Positions 42,910 through 54,396 of a stretch of DNA of 64,000 bases are shown here, piece by piece. Both the position numbers and the translations under genes were made by a program. Within the stretch, counting starts at the first letter, position 1. The number at the start of each line of letters is the position of its first letter. Below the pieces are notes generated by a model. That model saw nothing but the letters and a program-made list of their open reading frames with translations, was not told the origin of the DNA and ran no database searches. The stretch is taken from positions 1,674,001 through 1,738,000 of the forward strand of contig OX621259.1 of NCBI GenBank assembly GCA_951640165.1. Direction: 5' to 3'. This DNA comes from Pseudoips prasinana. Its lineage: Eukaryota; Arthropoda; Insecta; Lepidoptera; Nolidae.

Positions 42910-43185
42910 AGCGTAACCGTGTTGGTTTCCGGCCTAGAAAGAAAAAAAGGTCACCCCATACCATCCCGTGGGTGTCGTAAAAGGAGTAAGGGATACACCA
43001 GGTAGTTGGGCAGCAGTGCCACCTGTGTACTAGCTACCACTTAACTGCGGTCGTCACGTCGCATGCCAAGCGCGGTTACTACGGCAGAGTCCTCCAGGTG
43101 GTAACGTTATAGACACCTTTGGAGGAGGCCTGTTCCAGCAGTGGACGATGTCAGGCTGATGATGTATGTATGTATGATGTAAAGA
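42910..43185 (+). repeat. RTE-type retroelement 3' end
   Basis: 'ggtttccggcctagaaag', 'cccgtgggtgtcgtaaaagg', 'catgccaagcgcggttac' and 'ggaggaggcctgttccagca', ending 'ggctgatgatgtatgtatg'. Best preserved copy of the family in the window. Confidence 0.65.
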
Positions 43186-43222
43186 GCACGTAGAAGCCAT
43201 TAATTTTGTACCATCATGAGAA

Positions 43223-43539
43223 TCTATACATATAATAAAATCGTAGGAAAGTCAAAACTGTACATTGAATATTCTTTTGAAAGGATACTTGGGGCGTGAT
43301 CTACAATCGATAGCGAAGCCAAAAATATAGTTTTTTTGAATTTTTGTCGGTTTGTCTTTATGTTTGTCCGGACTAAACTAAACAAAACGTACTGCATGGA
43401 TTTACTTCAAATTTTGCATGAATATTAATAAGAGGTCGGGTCAACATATAGGCTACATATTATCACGCTATCACCTACGGGGGAGGAACTGTGATAATTT
43501 ATAAAATTTAACGCGGGTAAAACTGCGGGGCATAGCCAG
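43223..43539 (+). mobile_element. single-unit Helitron, relative of the 18613 array
   Basis: TC start after A; one 275-bp unit, then 'aacgcgggtaaaactgcggg' and 'catagccagt' in place of the usual CTAGT end. It shows what one unit plus a 3' end looks like. Confidence 0.75.
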
Positions 43540-43734
43540 TGAGAGAATAGAGAGGGTAGTGGTATTTGCGTGCTAACTTGTGCACTATAAGATGTTCCGG
43601 TGGCTGGTCTCCATCACGATTGTCTTATAAAAGTGTATCTCAGTATTCCTTACCACATCGATTTTGACAAATTAGTTTAAATAATTATATAACGCAATAC
43701 ATGCTAATGCATTCCGGATTTTTTAAATTAAATG

Positions 43735-43975
43735 GCGGTTGGCGTGGTTGGTAGATGCTTGCCTTTCACGCCGCAGGTCGTGGGTTCGATTCCCACCCAA
43801 TACAGATATTTGTGTGCATGAACATGTCTGCTTGTCCTGAGTCTGGGTGTATTTACAAAAGAAAAATAGTTTATGTAATATATCAGTTATATGGTAGCCA
43901 TAGTATAAGCTCTACTTAGTTTAGGATCAGATGGCCATGTGTAAATAATGTCCTAGGATATTATTATTATAATTC
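43735..43975 (+). mobile_element. tRNA-headed SINE, complete
   Basis: Head 'ttggcgtggttggtagatgc' (A box), GGTTCGATTCCC (B box), body 'gatatttgtgtgcatgaaca', tail 'ggatcagatggccatg' and 'tcctaggatattattatt'. Confidence 0.75.
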
Positions 43976-43979
43976 CACT

Positions 43980-46900
43980 CAGCTAACATCTAAAGCCACA
44001 TGCTCCATTTAAGCCCCGATGTCGCAGATCTGGTAATTTGCGGCGATACAGAAGTGCATTTTCCTGGTTTGCAAAATCCACTTCTGTTCACGCTGCATTC
44101 AAGCAATCTCCTGACTGAATCAATTTATGCTTTGTTCCATTTCTTAAAGCGGAATTCTCTGTCAACCGCGAGGCATCCGCGAATATTTCGCATAAAGTTC
44201 TTCAAATAGAATTGATCTCTACCCGTATATAGAATATTTAACAATTGAAGATTTCGACTCATCCATAGAACAAAGTCCGATCTGCTGGGATGATAGTTTT
44301 CAGTAGAGGCTAGAGAAGTTGTTGACATGTGTAACTCTTGAACGGTGAGATTTGACATTTAGATTTTTTGGTATGTTGTTATAAGCCAGCCTAGTTTAAT
44401 GCTATATAGATTATATTTCTTATGCTTTTATTTCACGTGATAATGAGTTCCATATCAACATAGGACATTTTATGGCGGAAGAGCGTGGGTCCGTAGTGAA
44501 CATTATACGTTGTTTTATGGAGACGTTCGAATTAAATGACGTTCTATATCAATATGGGGCATTATTTATTGGAATTATTCATCTATCGAGAGTCCTTTAT
44601 AAATAACCACCTCAAAATATTTAAAGATTACATTGTATTCGAAGGTATTCATAAGACTACCTTTAAATAAAACTAAATAATAAACTAAAACTGTCGTTTA
44701 ATATCGTTTATTAATTAAAAATAAACTTAAAATAGCTAACAAAAGCATTGGATGGCATCACTTTGAATAGCAATCATATTATTATTAGGTACGTACTTTA
44801 AATTAGTTTTGTCCTGTGAAGTGATGAAAGCCCTCTAGGCTGATTGTAAAGGTCATGTAAAATTAGCACAGTCTACAACTGACAGTTCTATGTACCTATT
44901 ATAACAATGCGGGAGACGCGCATGAAGCAATTTAAACTTCGTGTTAGTTATAAATTCAACAATAACATATTTTTTAGAAATACCATTTAGTTTTCATTAT
45001 TTTACCAATGAGAAGCATCGTGACCTAGATGAAGTTCTATGCTAAGGAATAATTTTAAACTGTATACCTGAATTGTCTTGGTAGCTTGTAATAGTCAAAA
45101 CTTAAAATAGTAATTAAATGGCATATCGTATCACAACTTGGTCACTAAGTAACCTAAATGATTACGACACGGACTTAAATAGCAGTCTTGAATTAACGTA
45201 AATATTTATTATAACTACGGAAAATATTATTTACTATATAATTATATATTAATTACTTAATGCAAAATAAATCATAACAATCAGTCTTTATAATATTAGC
45301 AATTAATATCATGACAAGGCCTATGTGCACATACTTTATAGTAATGAAAACGTACGTAGACAAACATTTTTTAGTAATTTGTTTAATTACCAGAATCAAC
45401 ATTGCTTGGTTGTTAAATTATTAGCTAGAATACAGGAATATAGATGATACTCTAAAGGAAATACTTCTGAGCGACACATATCCTTTAACTCTTTTTTAGC
45501 AGGAGGAACGATAACACGTCCAGAATATGCAGGGTTTAGTTCAGTTTCTCGTGTTACCACAAACATTTATAATAAGGATGAGTCAGGTTCTATTATAAAA
45601 CAATTTGTTGAGATTACTACCATCTGAATAAACTTCTGAAATTGAACTCCAGTAAATCTTTTTGCCCCAATATCTTTATCCTAACCTTATAAAGTCAAAC
45701 ATATCATTCAAGGTTACGTTGCGGACAACATCCGCTTTCCTTTATTCTTGGCCAATCTTACTAATAAACGATATTCATAAGGGGTATATATAGTTTTGGT
45801 TTGAGAAGCAGAATGGACACTGTCCCTTCATTTTATGTATGTCTCTCCTGAAAAAGTGGCATATATCAACAATGAAAATACGATTACAATTTTGACTAGC
45901 AATTGTCTAAACAAAAGTGAAACTCTTTGGGCGTTCGGTCTACATTAGCCTGGGTAAAATTTAACAGGCAACTGCTGACCTAAATTGCGTCAAGTCTTGC
46001 CACAGTTTCATCCCATATATAACAAACGGTCTTTCTTTTAGCCACATCAAAAACCGTAAAGTTTAAAGAGCTTTCTAGTAATATATGTAAGATGGCTTCA
46101 CAGTAATATATGTTTATATTGCAAAGAGGACACTGCAATACTTTTTCAAAATCCGATACAGCAGTATATTTCACTATGATGACTAGGTTTCCGTTGGACT
46201 CCTCAGCGTCCTTTTAAATCTTTAAGTATGAAAAAATGGTCAGAATGATAACAGATCGAATGGACATTAATAATACACAGCATAGGAGTTTGCACTGATA
46301 GTTAGAAACTAACCGGGCTAGATCTTTTGAAGTGATATTTGAATACTTTGAAAGTTCACCGTCAAGCTTTAAAATAATAATATTCTATTCATAAGGACTT
46401 GCTCCATATGAAAAGAAGATTATCTTATTTTATTTCGAATTATATTTTTATTTACAGTGTTATTTAATATAGCATAATGATTCTTACTTCTATCATTCTA
46501 CTTTATTGTAAATGTATTTATATGGGTACAAAATGTGGACAACGGCTGGTTCCACTGTGAGTTACTTTTAGCATTTAAGTTATTTATTATACCCTCAGTG
46601 TAACTGTTTGTTGTCCTATACAATAATAATAATAAAAAAGATCTGTGGTGAGAAACTTCTAACAGTTTCTCGGTCTGTTTACGAAACTAGAAGGTATTTA
46701 CAACAAAAATATATTTGGTTGATAGCTGTAAACATCAATGGCAGACGGATGAGACATAATAATCGGTATTCTGTCGCAGATATTTTTTTTGATTTCCCCA
46801 TTCTCACGCTGAACTTCTTCCCATATATCAATACCAGACAGATTCCTTCTGAACCAGGCAAAGATTTGTTGTATCATGACAACGTAATCAACATTCACAA

Positions 46901-48413
46901 ATACAACAACTAAAGTAAAAAAATGTGTTACTTTTATTATAGATTTTCATAAAATACTCTTAATAATTATCTAGCAATTATTAAACAAATTTTCAGTAAA
47001 TATCTAACGATATTTTTAAATGAACAACGTCCTAACTGATTTCATTAACCGAGTATCAAGGTCTCATGTTAATATCGAACCAACAAAACGTATCACAGAT
47101 TTCGTAGAAATACGTCTAATATTCACATGAAATCCTTAGAAGTTCAAAAGTGTTCGAACAAAATCGTCCTAATATTTTATAAGACCTCAACTTTTTACTG
47201 TTTTTTATTCCAGAATAAATTATTCCCCTGTAAATATGCATTATGCCTATCTTATTATTATACTAAAATTGCGTTTATATGCCTCTCCATCAATAAACGT
47301 TCTATCTAAAAATCGATCGCTCACAACTATTTACTGATCCAAAAAGCAATATAGAGACAATTTTTCTTAATTTTAAACTTAATAGTATGTAATCACCAAA
47401 TAGTACAACTCAAATCGTCAATTTACCGGCATTTACACTTTTCTTTATATAAATAACAGAAACATTTGAAAATAATGAAACAAGCTAAGGCCTTAAAATA
47501 TATTTTTTAAGCATATCCAACATTTACCGTGATCGTAAATTCTCTAAAAATATGTCTTTTCATATAAAACACTTATAAAACTTATCTTTTTCGTCAATCT
47601 GAAAAAAAGTTAATCGCATGACACAAAACTGCCCTCACTCCAACAAACAGCGGCCGTACTGCTAACCGGACGGGGCGCCCGCGCCGCACCCGCTCTCCCC
47701 GCGCCGCTTGATCATTTCGGGCGTTTATATGCGGAGCTAATGTCAGATAGAACGTTTTTCGATTCTATATTTCCGAAACTAAATGAGATACAAAAATTTA
47801 AAAAACGTACGTTTGTAGAGTTTGTATTTCTAATCTCGTTTATCTATTTTACTCTATTTCGCTCTATGATCACATCGGACTCTGTTCTACGGATAAGTCG
47901 ATTTTATTGAGTGTTTCAATGTCACCGAACATCGTGATAGTGATCGGCGTTCAAATAAATAAAGAAATAACGAGATTAAAACACATCGGTTTAAGTTATA
48001 GATTGTTTATTGGGTGGAACCACGAAACATATAATATAAAGATTAAAAACAATTAATCATTCGTTAAAAATTTAAAATAATAAAATTTTAATTGTGATCG
48101 ACATTTTAATCAACTTTTACCAATGTTAAGTGACCGGCGACAGTGTCATACGCTAAGTTATTGTTTATTAGTGTGCGTAGCGGCGACGCGCGACGTTGCC
48201 AATTTGATTGCAGAACAGTGCGCTGTTGCCGTTCAGTTATAATTTCCTTCAAACTAGGTACACTTTTTATAAAACAGTAATCTGGGTGGCTCTTTTAGGC
48301 TTTATATTTTTGAGGTACTTTTCGACTTGTTATTTACAAGTTATTGAATTTATCTAAGTATACATATTCATTTGTTGGGATAACGAAATAACAATGGCAT
48401 AAAAATAACTTTA
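43980..48413. other. intron 8, unrecognised AT-rich sequence
   Basis: About 4.4 kb without repeat relatives in the window and without recognisable coding sequence. The only compositional feature is a short GC-rich island near 47643-47712, followed by 'tttatatgcgg'. Confidence 0.4.
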
Positions 48414-49079
48414 TTATGCAGTGTTAAATTGCAATATTCTTTTTCTTTTGATTATTATATCCAATTTTTCACGACACTTCTCACTATCGATATCCCAATG
48501 CAAACTATCGATTACTGACCAGCGTGACTGTAATGTTTTGAGAACATCCTCGAACTCCCATTTGTCGGTCATGGTATCGACATCCACAGTATTGACAGTT
48601 CGAGAAAATGCCTTAAAATTACTATGTTGCTTCCGAATCATCTCGTCAAGCTTACTGTTGGTACCTTTAGAAGTGAACGTAGTTGGTATGTTAAGAGGTG
48701 GTACAGTATCCGGGAGTGCTGGCTGGAAAGCTGGTGAAGTATCTCCGGTTAGTAATTGGAGTGGAGTTGCAGGTCTAAGAAGTGGTGTGGTTGGTTTAGT
48801 AGTGGCTGATTGATAGTCACGGATCGTCTGTCTTGTCTGCGTATAGAAATTCTTGGTATTTCCGTACTCATCATGTGCAAAGTACGAATAAGACTGGTCA
48901 CCAATTTCGCACAACTGCACATGATTCGCGTGGAATTCTTTCCAATACGAATCTCAGGTTTCTAACCTACGTCTAATGTAATCTGGTGTTTTGCGATCAC
49001 GACCGTCCTTCTTGAAATTAACCAGAATTTGGTTCATACCCGCCATAATTTGTTGTTGGTTCTCGAATAAAGCCTCCAT
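48414..49079 (-). pseudogene. LTR retrotransposon gag relic
   Basis: The minus strand opens MEALFENQQQIMAGMNQILV, continues TPDYIRRRLET, meets a TGA at 48954-48956, then reads DSYWKEFHANHVQLCEIGDQ. A Pro/Thr-rich linker follows, then SNFKAFSRTVNTVDVDTMTD, LKTLQSRWSVIDSLHWDIDS and a stop near 48414. The layout (helical N-terminus, linker, 'LQ.RW..I..LH') resembles insect LTR-element gag, perhaps BEL/Pao. The single internal TGA probably replaced a Trp codon. No protease or RT follows, so only the start of the element survives. LTRs are not identified. It lies antisense in intron 8. Confidence 0.55.
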
Positions 49080-49449
49080 TGTAGTGGTATGTAAAATTGG
49101 TTAAAATAAAAGATCTTACTTGAGAGCTTGGTGTTGTCTGCTAATCAATGGACTGGTTACCGTACGTCGACAGCGCTGGATTCAAACAGGAAACACTCGA
49201 ACGAGGAAAGGTCTCATAGGCACTATGCTTTGCACGACACAAACACTCGCGAATGGAACCTTTTTTGCTCGAAGGACCATGTATAGATTAGTGCGTGGTG
49301 ATAATAGAAAGTCGTAGGTTAGAGTTATGGTAATTATGGTGTATTCACTGAACACTAGTCTAAGATGAGGTTGAGATGGTGATGGTGTATGGTAATATAT
49401 GAATAGTAATGTGACTCGACGTGGTTGCCGACCGAGGTACAATTCACTA

Positions 49450-50840
49450 CTAATGAAATTACATTAATATAATAAGTATGAAACCACGCGCTACGGTAAA
49501 ATGCTGTCGGTGCAAGTGCAACGCACTTAGCCCGTACAACTATTATGATTACCGACTATCACTAGTTCCGGAGAAGGAGATAGAGTACGTAATAGCGGAA
49601 AATTCCACATGATTGGAAGCTTGTAAAGTAGTTCAGATCTGTCTATTATAACTTTGTCTATGCTTACTTTTTGTTTATTTGTTTGGTGAACTTAACCTAT
49701 TTAGTGTAATTTTCTGGTTTATATTTCTAATTAATTGTGTTGATTTTAGTGGGTTTTGGCTTCAGCTCAGGGGAAAGTATTTATGGGAATTAGTAATACT
49801 AACTCAGCTCCCGCGCCCACATAGGTTTTAATTTGGCGCCAATGCATGGATTTTGAAAATTGAACATGCATCGATGCATTGTTCTATTTGAAAAAACTGG
49901 TATAAACCTGAGATTTTTATACTAAATTACGAAAATGCTGCATACATGTTACATGTTATGACATAATTATTCATTGCGACTGAACGATGCAATCCATGGT
50001 CAATAAATTATAAAAAAATATCCCTCGCTCCCATAAAGCAAGTAAACTTTTGTACGCGCTTTTCTGTACGAATTTGTAATAGGATTTTATTACCTAAATT
50101 CAGACGTTTTCATTTTGCTGTTTACCGGTTTTACGAGTGAATTTTTCAATATCAATGTTGTGTTTTCCTGTGTCTAAACTATGAAGCCACAAACTTCTCG
50201 GAAAGATTCTATTTTGCGGGGTACTTTACAAACATATAATCGACAGACACAAAGTACATATTTACGTCGTGATCATGATATTCAATGATTTCTAAATCAT
50301 GCACAATCAAAAGCTATTTCAAGGATTTAGATGGATATTTACTTAATGTATTAAAACACCAAATTTTGAAATATAGAAATACTAAAAAACATGTGGTCGA
50401 ATTGCATCAGCCTTTTTGATGTCGTTTAATTATAAAGTTTTCAGAGATTTTATGAAAACTTTACTGTTCATATTCCATGTGACGTCAATTGTAATATCCT
50501 GGGGCATAATTATAACATACCAGCCGTGCCCCGCGGTTTTACACGCGTTTTTTTTTGCCTCATACAGTCGTCGCCGTTAGTAGACTTCGTGTGACTTGTT
50601 AATTTTGTAAATGTGCACGGATGTACCCACCGTTTGTTCATCTTGCAAGAGGTTATTGTAATTGCATGAGTGAAATTGAATGTTATTGTTTATTACCTCA
50701 CAATTATTTTGATTAACTAGATGTCATAGGTCCTGTGCGTGTATTAGCCCACATATCAGCCAATCACAATGTAAAAACAAAAAACAATGTAAAAAAAAAG
50801 ATTAAAAAAAAATCGAAAACAAAAAGCAAAAGTAGACGAA
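49450..50840. other. intron 8, little recognised
   Basis: AT-rich. A short reverse Helitron 3' end ('gccgtgccccgcggttttac') occurs at about 50522-50545. Nothing else is recognisable. Confidence 0.35.
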
Positions 50841-50844
50841 TAAA

Positions 50845-51130
50845 GCAAGCCCGGAGTTTCTTTGTGGCTTTCTTCTCCGGGTCGTCCACCTAGGTAGCTA
50901 GAGAAAGCCGCAGGTTAGCTAGGGTAGGATCCTCAGCGGCGAGGATCGCGTTGCCCCCTTAACACGTGATCGGTAATACCGTGCAAGTGATCTGACCCCC
51001 ATTTCGAATTCCATCTTTTTACTTCAGCGGCCCCCTGAGCTGTGGCCCGAACCCCATAAGGGTGCCCTCAGGTATTAGTCGCTTAAATTGACCTACTGGT
51101 TAAGAGCCTTTTGCGCTAGCCAACTGCTCG
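50845..51130. other. GC-richer segment, possible retroelement piece
   Basis: 'agcccggagtttctttgtgg', 'ctttcttctccgggtcgtcc', 'cctcagcggcgaggatcg' and 'ccccctgagctgtggcccga' stand out from the AT-rich surroundings. It has local inverted words (cccggag/ctccggg). Family unknown, no frame. Confidence 0.35.
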
Positions 51131-51489
51131 TTGTTTTCAATTCATGAATTTGTTATTCTATTGCTAAATGAAACAATAATGGCTTAGTAACTTACTATTT
51201 ATTATTTATTTAAGGATATTAAAAATATATATGACGAAACAGACGGCACGGACGGATTAATTCAAAAAAATTGTTCCTTTAATTACTGTTTTTAAACTGT
51301 GTTTATGTAATACATTGTGAGCTTGACAAGTACAAGTGTATGTAAATACCCAAGTGCTGAATAAATTTCATTATTTCATTTAAAATTTATAAATTATGGC
51401 CTGCGTGTTATTCGGATATATAAGCTATGTTACTACAAAGTTTCATCAAAATCCGTTGAGTAGTTTTTGCGTAAAAGAATAACATACAT

Positions 51490-51900
51490 CTATACACAAA
51501 CTTTCGCATTTATAATACTAGCTATGCCCCGAGGTTTCACCTGCGTTAAATTAGTTTTGGCGTAAAAGAGTAACAAACATACATACATACATCTATACTC
51601 ACATACTTTCTAATATTAGTAGGATGTGTAACCTCTAGCGGTTTTGGCAGTACACGCCGGAATAGCTCGCAGATGGTAGATTTTTTCGTACTTACTTCAC
51701 ACTTATCGTCATATTTTGGACAATTCCCACAATATCTTTACAAGTTGTAGCCTATGTGTTATTCTGATGTATAAGCTATATTATTGAAAGGTTTCATTAA
51801 AATCCATTCTGTATAGTTTTTACGCGAAAGCGTAACAAACATCCATACATACATCCATACTCACAAACTTTCGCATTTATAATATTAGTAGGATGTTTGA
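51490..51900 (-). mobile_element. Helitron fragments
   Basis: Reverse-oriented 3' end 'actagctatgccccgaggtt' near 51510. 5' ends 'taatattagtaggatgt' occur at about 51612 and 51885. It lies 50 bp before exon 9. Confidence 0.65.
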
Positions 51901-51947
51901 AGAAATTCCATTAATCTTGACCTATTTTCTCTATTTAATTCCACCAG

Positions 51948-52069
51948 GCTCAAGAGAAGGACTACGACATACTGAGCGACAACGATCCGGACTGCGAGTA
52001 CTACGTGCACCTCGGCTCAGCTTTCCCCAATAGAAAAGTTACTTCCACCATAACGATCGTCAACCATAG
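51948..52069 (+). CDS. DLEC1-like gene, exon 9
   Basis: Acceptor TTCCACCAG ends at 51947; donor AG|GTAAGT starts at 52070. Phase 0 in, phase 2 out. Encodes AQEKDYDILSDNDPDCEYYV, then HLGSAFPNRKVTSTITIVNH. An acidic linker leads to the first strands of a third Ig-like domain ('YYVHLGSAFPNRKV.STITIVNHS'). The DLEC1 family has the same pattern after its second domain. The frame works only if exon 8 ends at CAG|GTACTG or an equivalent repeat donor, unless an unseen exon lies between. Confidence 0.75.
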
Positions 52070-52259
52070 GTAAGTTCTTTATTTTCCATCCACTGAATAA
52101 TTTTCGACAAGCAAAAATTACACATCATTTTAAATACATAGATTAATGTTTTTAAACTTTCGCGATTTGTACACATTTTTATATACTGTGGACACGGGTC
52201 TCAATCGATAAAATATAATATAAAAATATCAAAAAATATATAATTGCTATTATAAAATA

Positions 52260-52510
52260 AATTGAATACTTAAATGTTTTCATACAATCCGTGTACCTAA
52301 ATATCTATGTAACTAGAAATAATAATGTATACAACTGTATTACTACAAACATTTTCTGACTATTTACAAGCGCTTTTTGAAAGTCTACGTGAATAAAAAC
52401 CTTTTTTATTTTATTTTATTCTATTCTATTCTATTCTGTTCTATTCTATTCTATTCTATTCTATTCTACTCTACTCTACTCTACTCTATTTTAATCTATT
52501 TTATTTTATT
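52260..52510 (+). repeat. LINE 3' end plus pentanucleotide microsatellite
   Basis: 'gtgtacctaaatatctatgt', 'tatttacaagcgctttttga' and 'tctacgtgaataaaaacc' are the inverse of 11028-11170. The tail has grown into a (TTCTA)n/(CTCTA)n tract at about 52400-52510. Confidence 0.65.
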
Positions 52511-52539
52511 TTATGGCATTATCGTCCAAATGAAGGAGA

Positions 52540-52625
52540 CACATCTATTGTGAAAATCTATTGGGGAGGCTTTCGTCCAGCTGTGGACACCATTAGGCTG
52601 ATACGAGGATATATTATGTATAGAT
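52540..52625 (+). repeat. RTE-type tail fragment
   Basis: 'ggggaggctttcgtccagct' and 'gtggacaccattaggctgat' match the end of 8190-8430. Confidence 0.5.
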
Positions 52626-52641
52626 TATTAGTTTGACGATT

Positions 52642-52860
52642 TGACGGGCCGGTTAGCGTGGTTGATAGATACTTACCTTCACGCCGCAGGTCGTGAGTTC
52701 GATTCCCACCCAGGACAGATATTTGTGTGCATGAATATATCTGTTTGTCCTAAGTTTAGGTGTAATTATCTAAATAAGTAGGTATATGTAGTATCTGGTT
52801 TCCATAGTAAAACCTCTGCTTAGTTTACATGAATAATGTCCCAGGATATTATCATAATAA
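52642..52860 (+). mobile_element. tRNA-headed SINE, complete
   Basis: 'ggttagcgtggttgatagat' head, AGTTCGATTCCC B box, 'acagatatttgtgtgcatga' body, 'tggtttccatagtaaaacct' tail, ending at 'cccaggatattatcata'. Confidence 0.7.
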
Positions 52861-53094
52861 AGTAGTTATAAGGATAAGATTCAGAATATACACCCTTATG
52901 TTATTAAAATGGCACCGCGAAAAGAGCACATTGCACACAATTAGTGCCAAATGTTTTATTTGTTATTTAATTGAGCATTACCTCATGCCTAATAAAGTTA
53001 CGTTTCCATCACCCACTTCTACTTGTACACTTGTGAAATTATAATATTAATATTTCGTTTGTAACTCAGTATCATGGATTGTGAAGTCTTTTTT

Positions 53095-53230
53095 TTTATA
53101 AAAGAGGGCGACAAACGAGCCAGTGAGTCACCTGATAGTAAGTGATCACCGCCGCCTATGTACACTCGCAACACCTAGGAGTCGCGGGTCCGTTGCCGAC
53201 CTAGAAAAGTTATTATTATTAAGGAATGTT
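53095..53230 (+). repeat. dispersed SINE-like repeat
   Basis: 'gacaaacgagccagtgagtc', 'acctgatagtaagtgatcac' and 'cgcaacacctaggagtcgcg' match 17570-17720. Confidence 0.55.
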
Positions 53231-53274
53231 ATTATTAAGGAATGTCTTCTGTAAGGTGGAGCTACTTAATATAT

Positions 53275-53420
53275 ACTCATATAAATAATTACACCGAGAC
53301 TCACAGAGAGCACAAACGGACATTTTCATGCACAAAAATATAGGTATGCCCTGGTTAGGAATTGAACCCACGATGCAGCGTGAAAGGCAAATTTTAACAA
53401 CCACGCCAAACGAACCGTCG
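53275..53420 (-). mobile_element. tRNA-headed SINE
   Basis: Reverse: 'acattttcatgcacaaaaat', 'ggaattgaacccacgatg' (B box), 'gcgtgaaaggcaaattttaa', 'caaccacgccaaacg'. Confidence 0.65.
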
Positions 53421-53454
53421 AAGAGGTGTTTATAGATAAAATAGTCTATAGTGT

Positions 53455-53553
53455 AGATACATCTTTTCTAATATCTGTCCTAGGTGGGAATCGAACCCTT
53501 GACCGCCGGCGTGAAAAGCAAGCATTTGCCAACCACGCCAACAGGCCCGTCAA
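53455..53553 (-). mobile_element. SINE head, reverse
   Basis: 'ctgtcctaggtgggaatcga', 'acccttgaccgccggcgtga' and 'caagcatttgccaaccacgc' form a second head next to the SINE at 53275. It stops about 55 bp before exon 10. Confidence 0.65.
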
Positions 53554-53607
53554 TATATTTAGTTCGATGAAAGAAATATATGCTAATAATTGTATTGGAT
53601 GTTTCAG

Positions 53608-53758
53608 TCCACTTATATACAACTTCTACTGGATCCCACGACCCTGGGGCGTATGCAGTTGCTGGGAAGATGCAACAAAAGAAGGTCAGTTAGTTACGGA
53701 AGATGAAGAGGAGAGTCTTTGTGCAGGTGCTAAGGAAGCCAAGTCTATTGCTCAAGAA
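53608..53758 (+). CDS. DLEC1-like gene, exon 10
   Basis: Acceptor GGATGTTTCAG ends at 53607; donor GAA|GTAAGT starts at 53759. Phase 2 in, phase 0 out. Encodes (S)PLIYNFYWIPRPWGVCSCWE, then DATKEGQLVTEDEEESLCAG and KEAKSIAQE. With exon 9 it forms 'IVNHSPLIYNFYWIPRPWG', a typical Ig-like/ASH strand pair of ciliary proteins. The acidic tail is probably a linker. No later exon is recognisable before the window ends, so the next intron is over 10 kb or later exons are hidden. Confidence 0.75.
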
Positions 53759-54396
53759 GTAAGTCTCTTGATGAAAATAGTAAATTAAAGTGTTTGTTGT
53801 ATGTATATAAGGAACCGAGGCCTTACACCAACTTACTTCACTTATATATATCTAGAGGAGATTTGCTTAGGAATTGGTGATTTTATGTATTATTTTTCAT
53901 AACAATGACATGATATCATTCATGCGGTTCCGAACTCTTTTCATCCTGACGAGACGGAGCGATTTACTCATATCGAGATTCACAACAATAATATGTCTAT
54001 TGCATTAATTAATGTGTTAATCATATAAATTAATGAGTTAATCAGATTAATTAATCACATTAATGCTATTCTTCAATGGTATACGCTCTGATTGGGGAAA
54101 TAACTCACGGTTTCTCCGAATATCTTAAGCGAATAAAGTTCTAAACTTTTCTTAAAAAAAAAACACTTCAAAACAAGTTTCAATTCACGGACACAAAGAT
54201 CTTAACAACCATGTATGAGTCACCATAAATCATAATTGAGAAGTGTATGTGTGTGCGTGGCTATCTAAGGCGAACGGATAAATTTTGATTTTGGATTTTT
54301 TAGTTTGGTCAATGATGGCCGCAGCCAAAAAGTCCCAAATCCAAATAAATTACAAATACAAAATGGCCGCCCAAAATTTAGAAATATATTTTTTTG

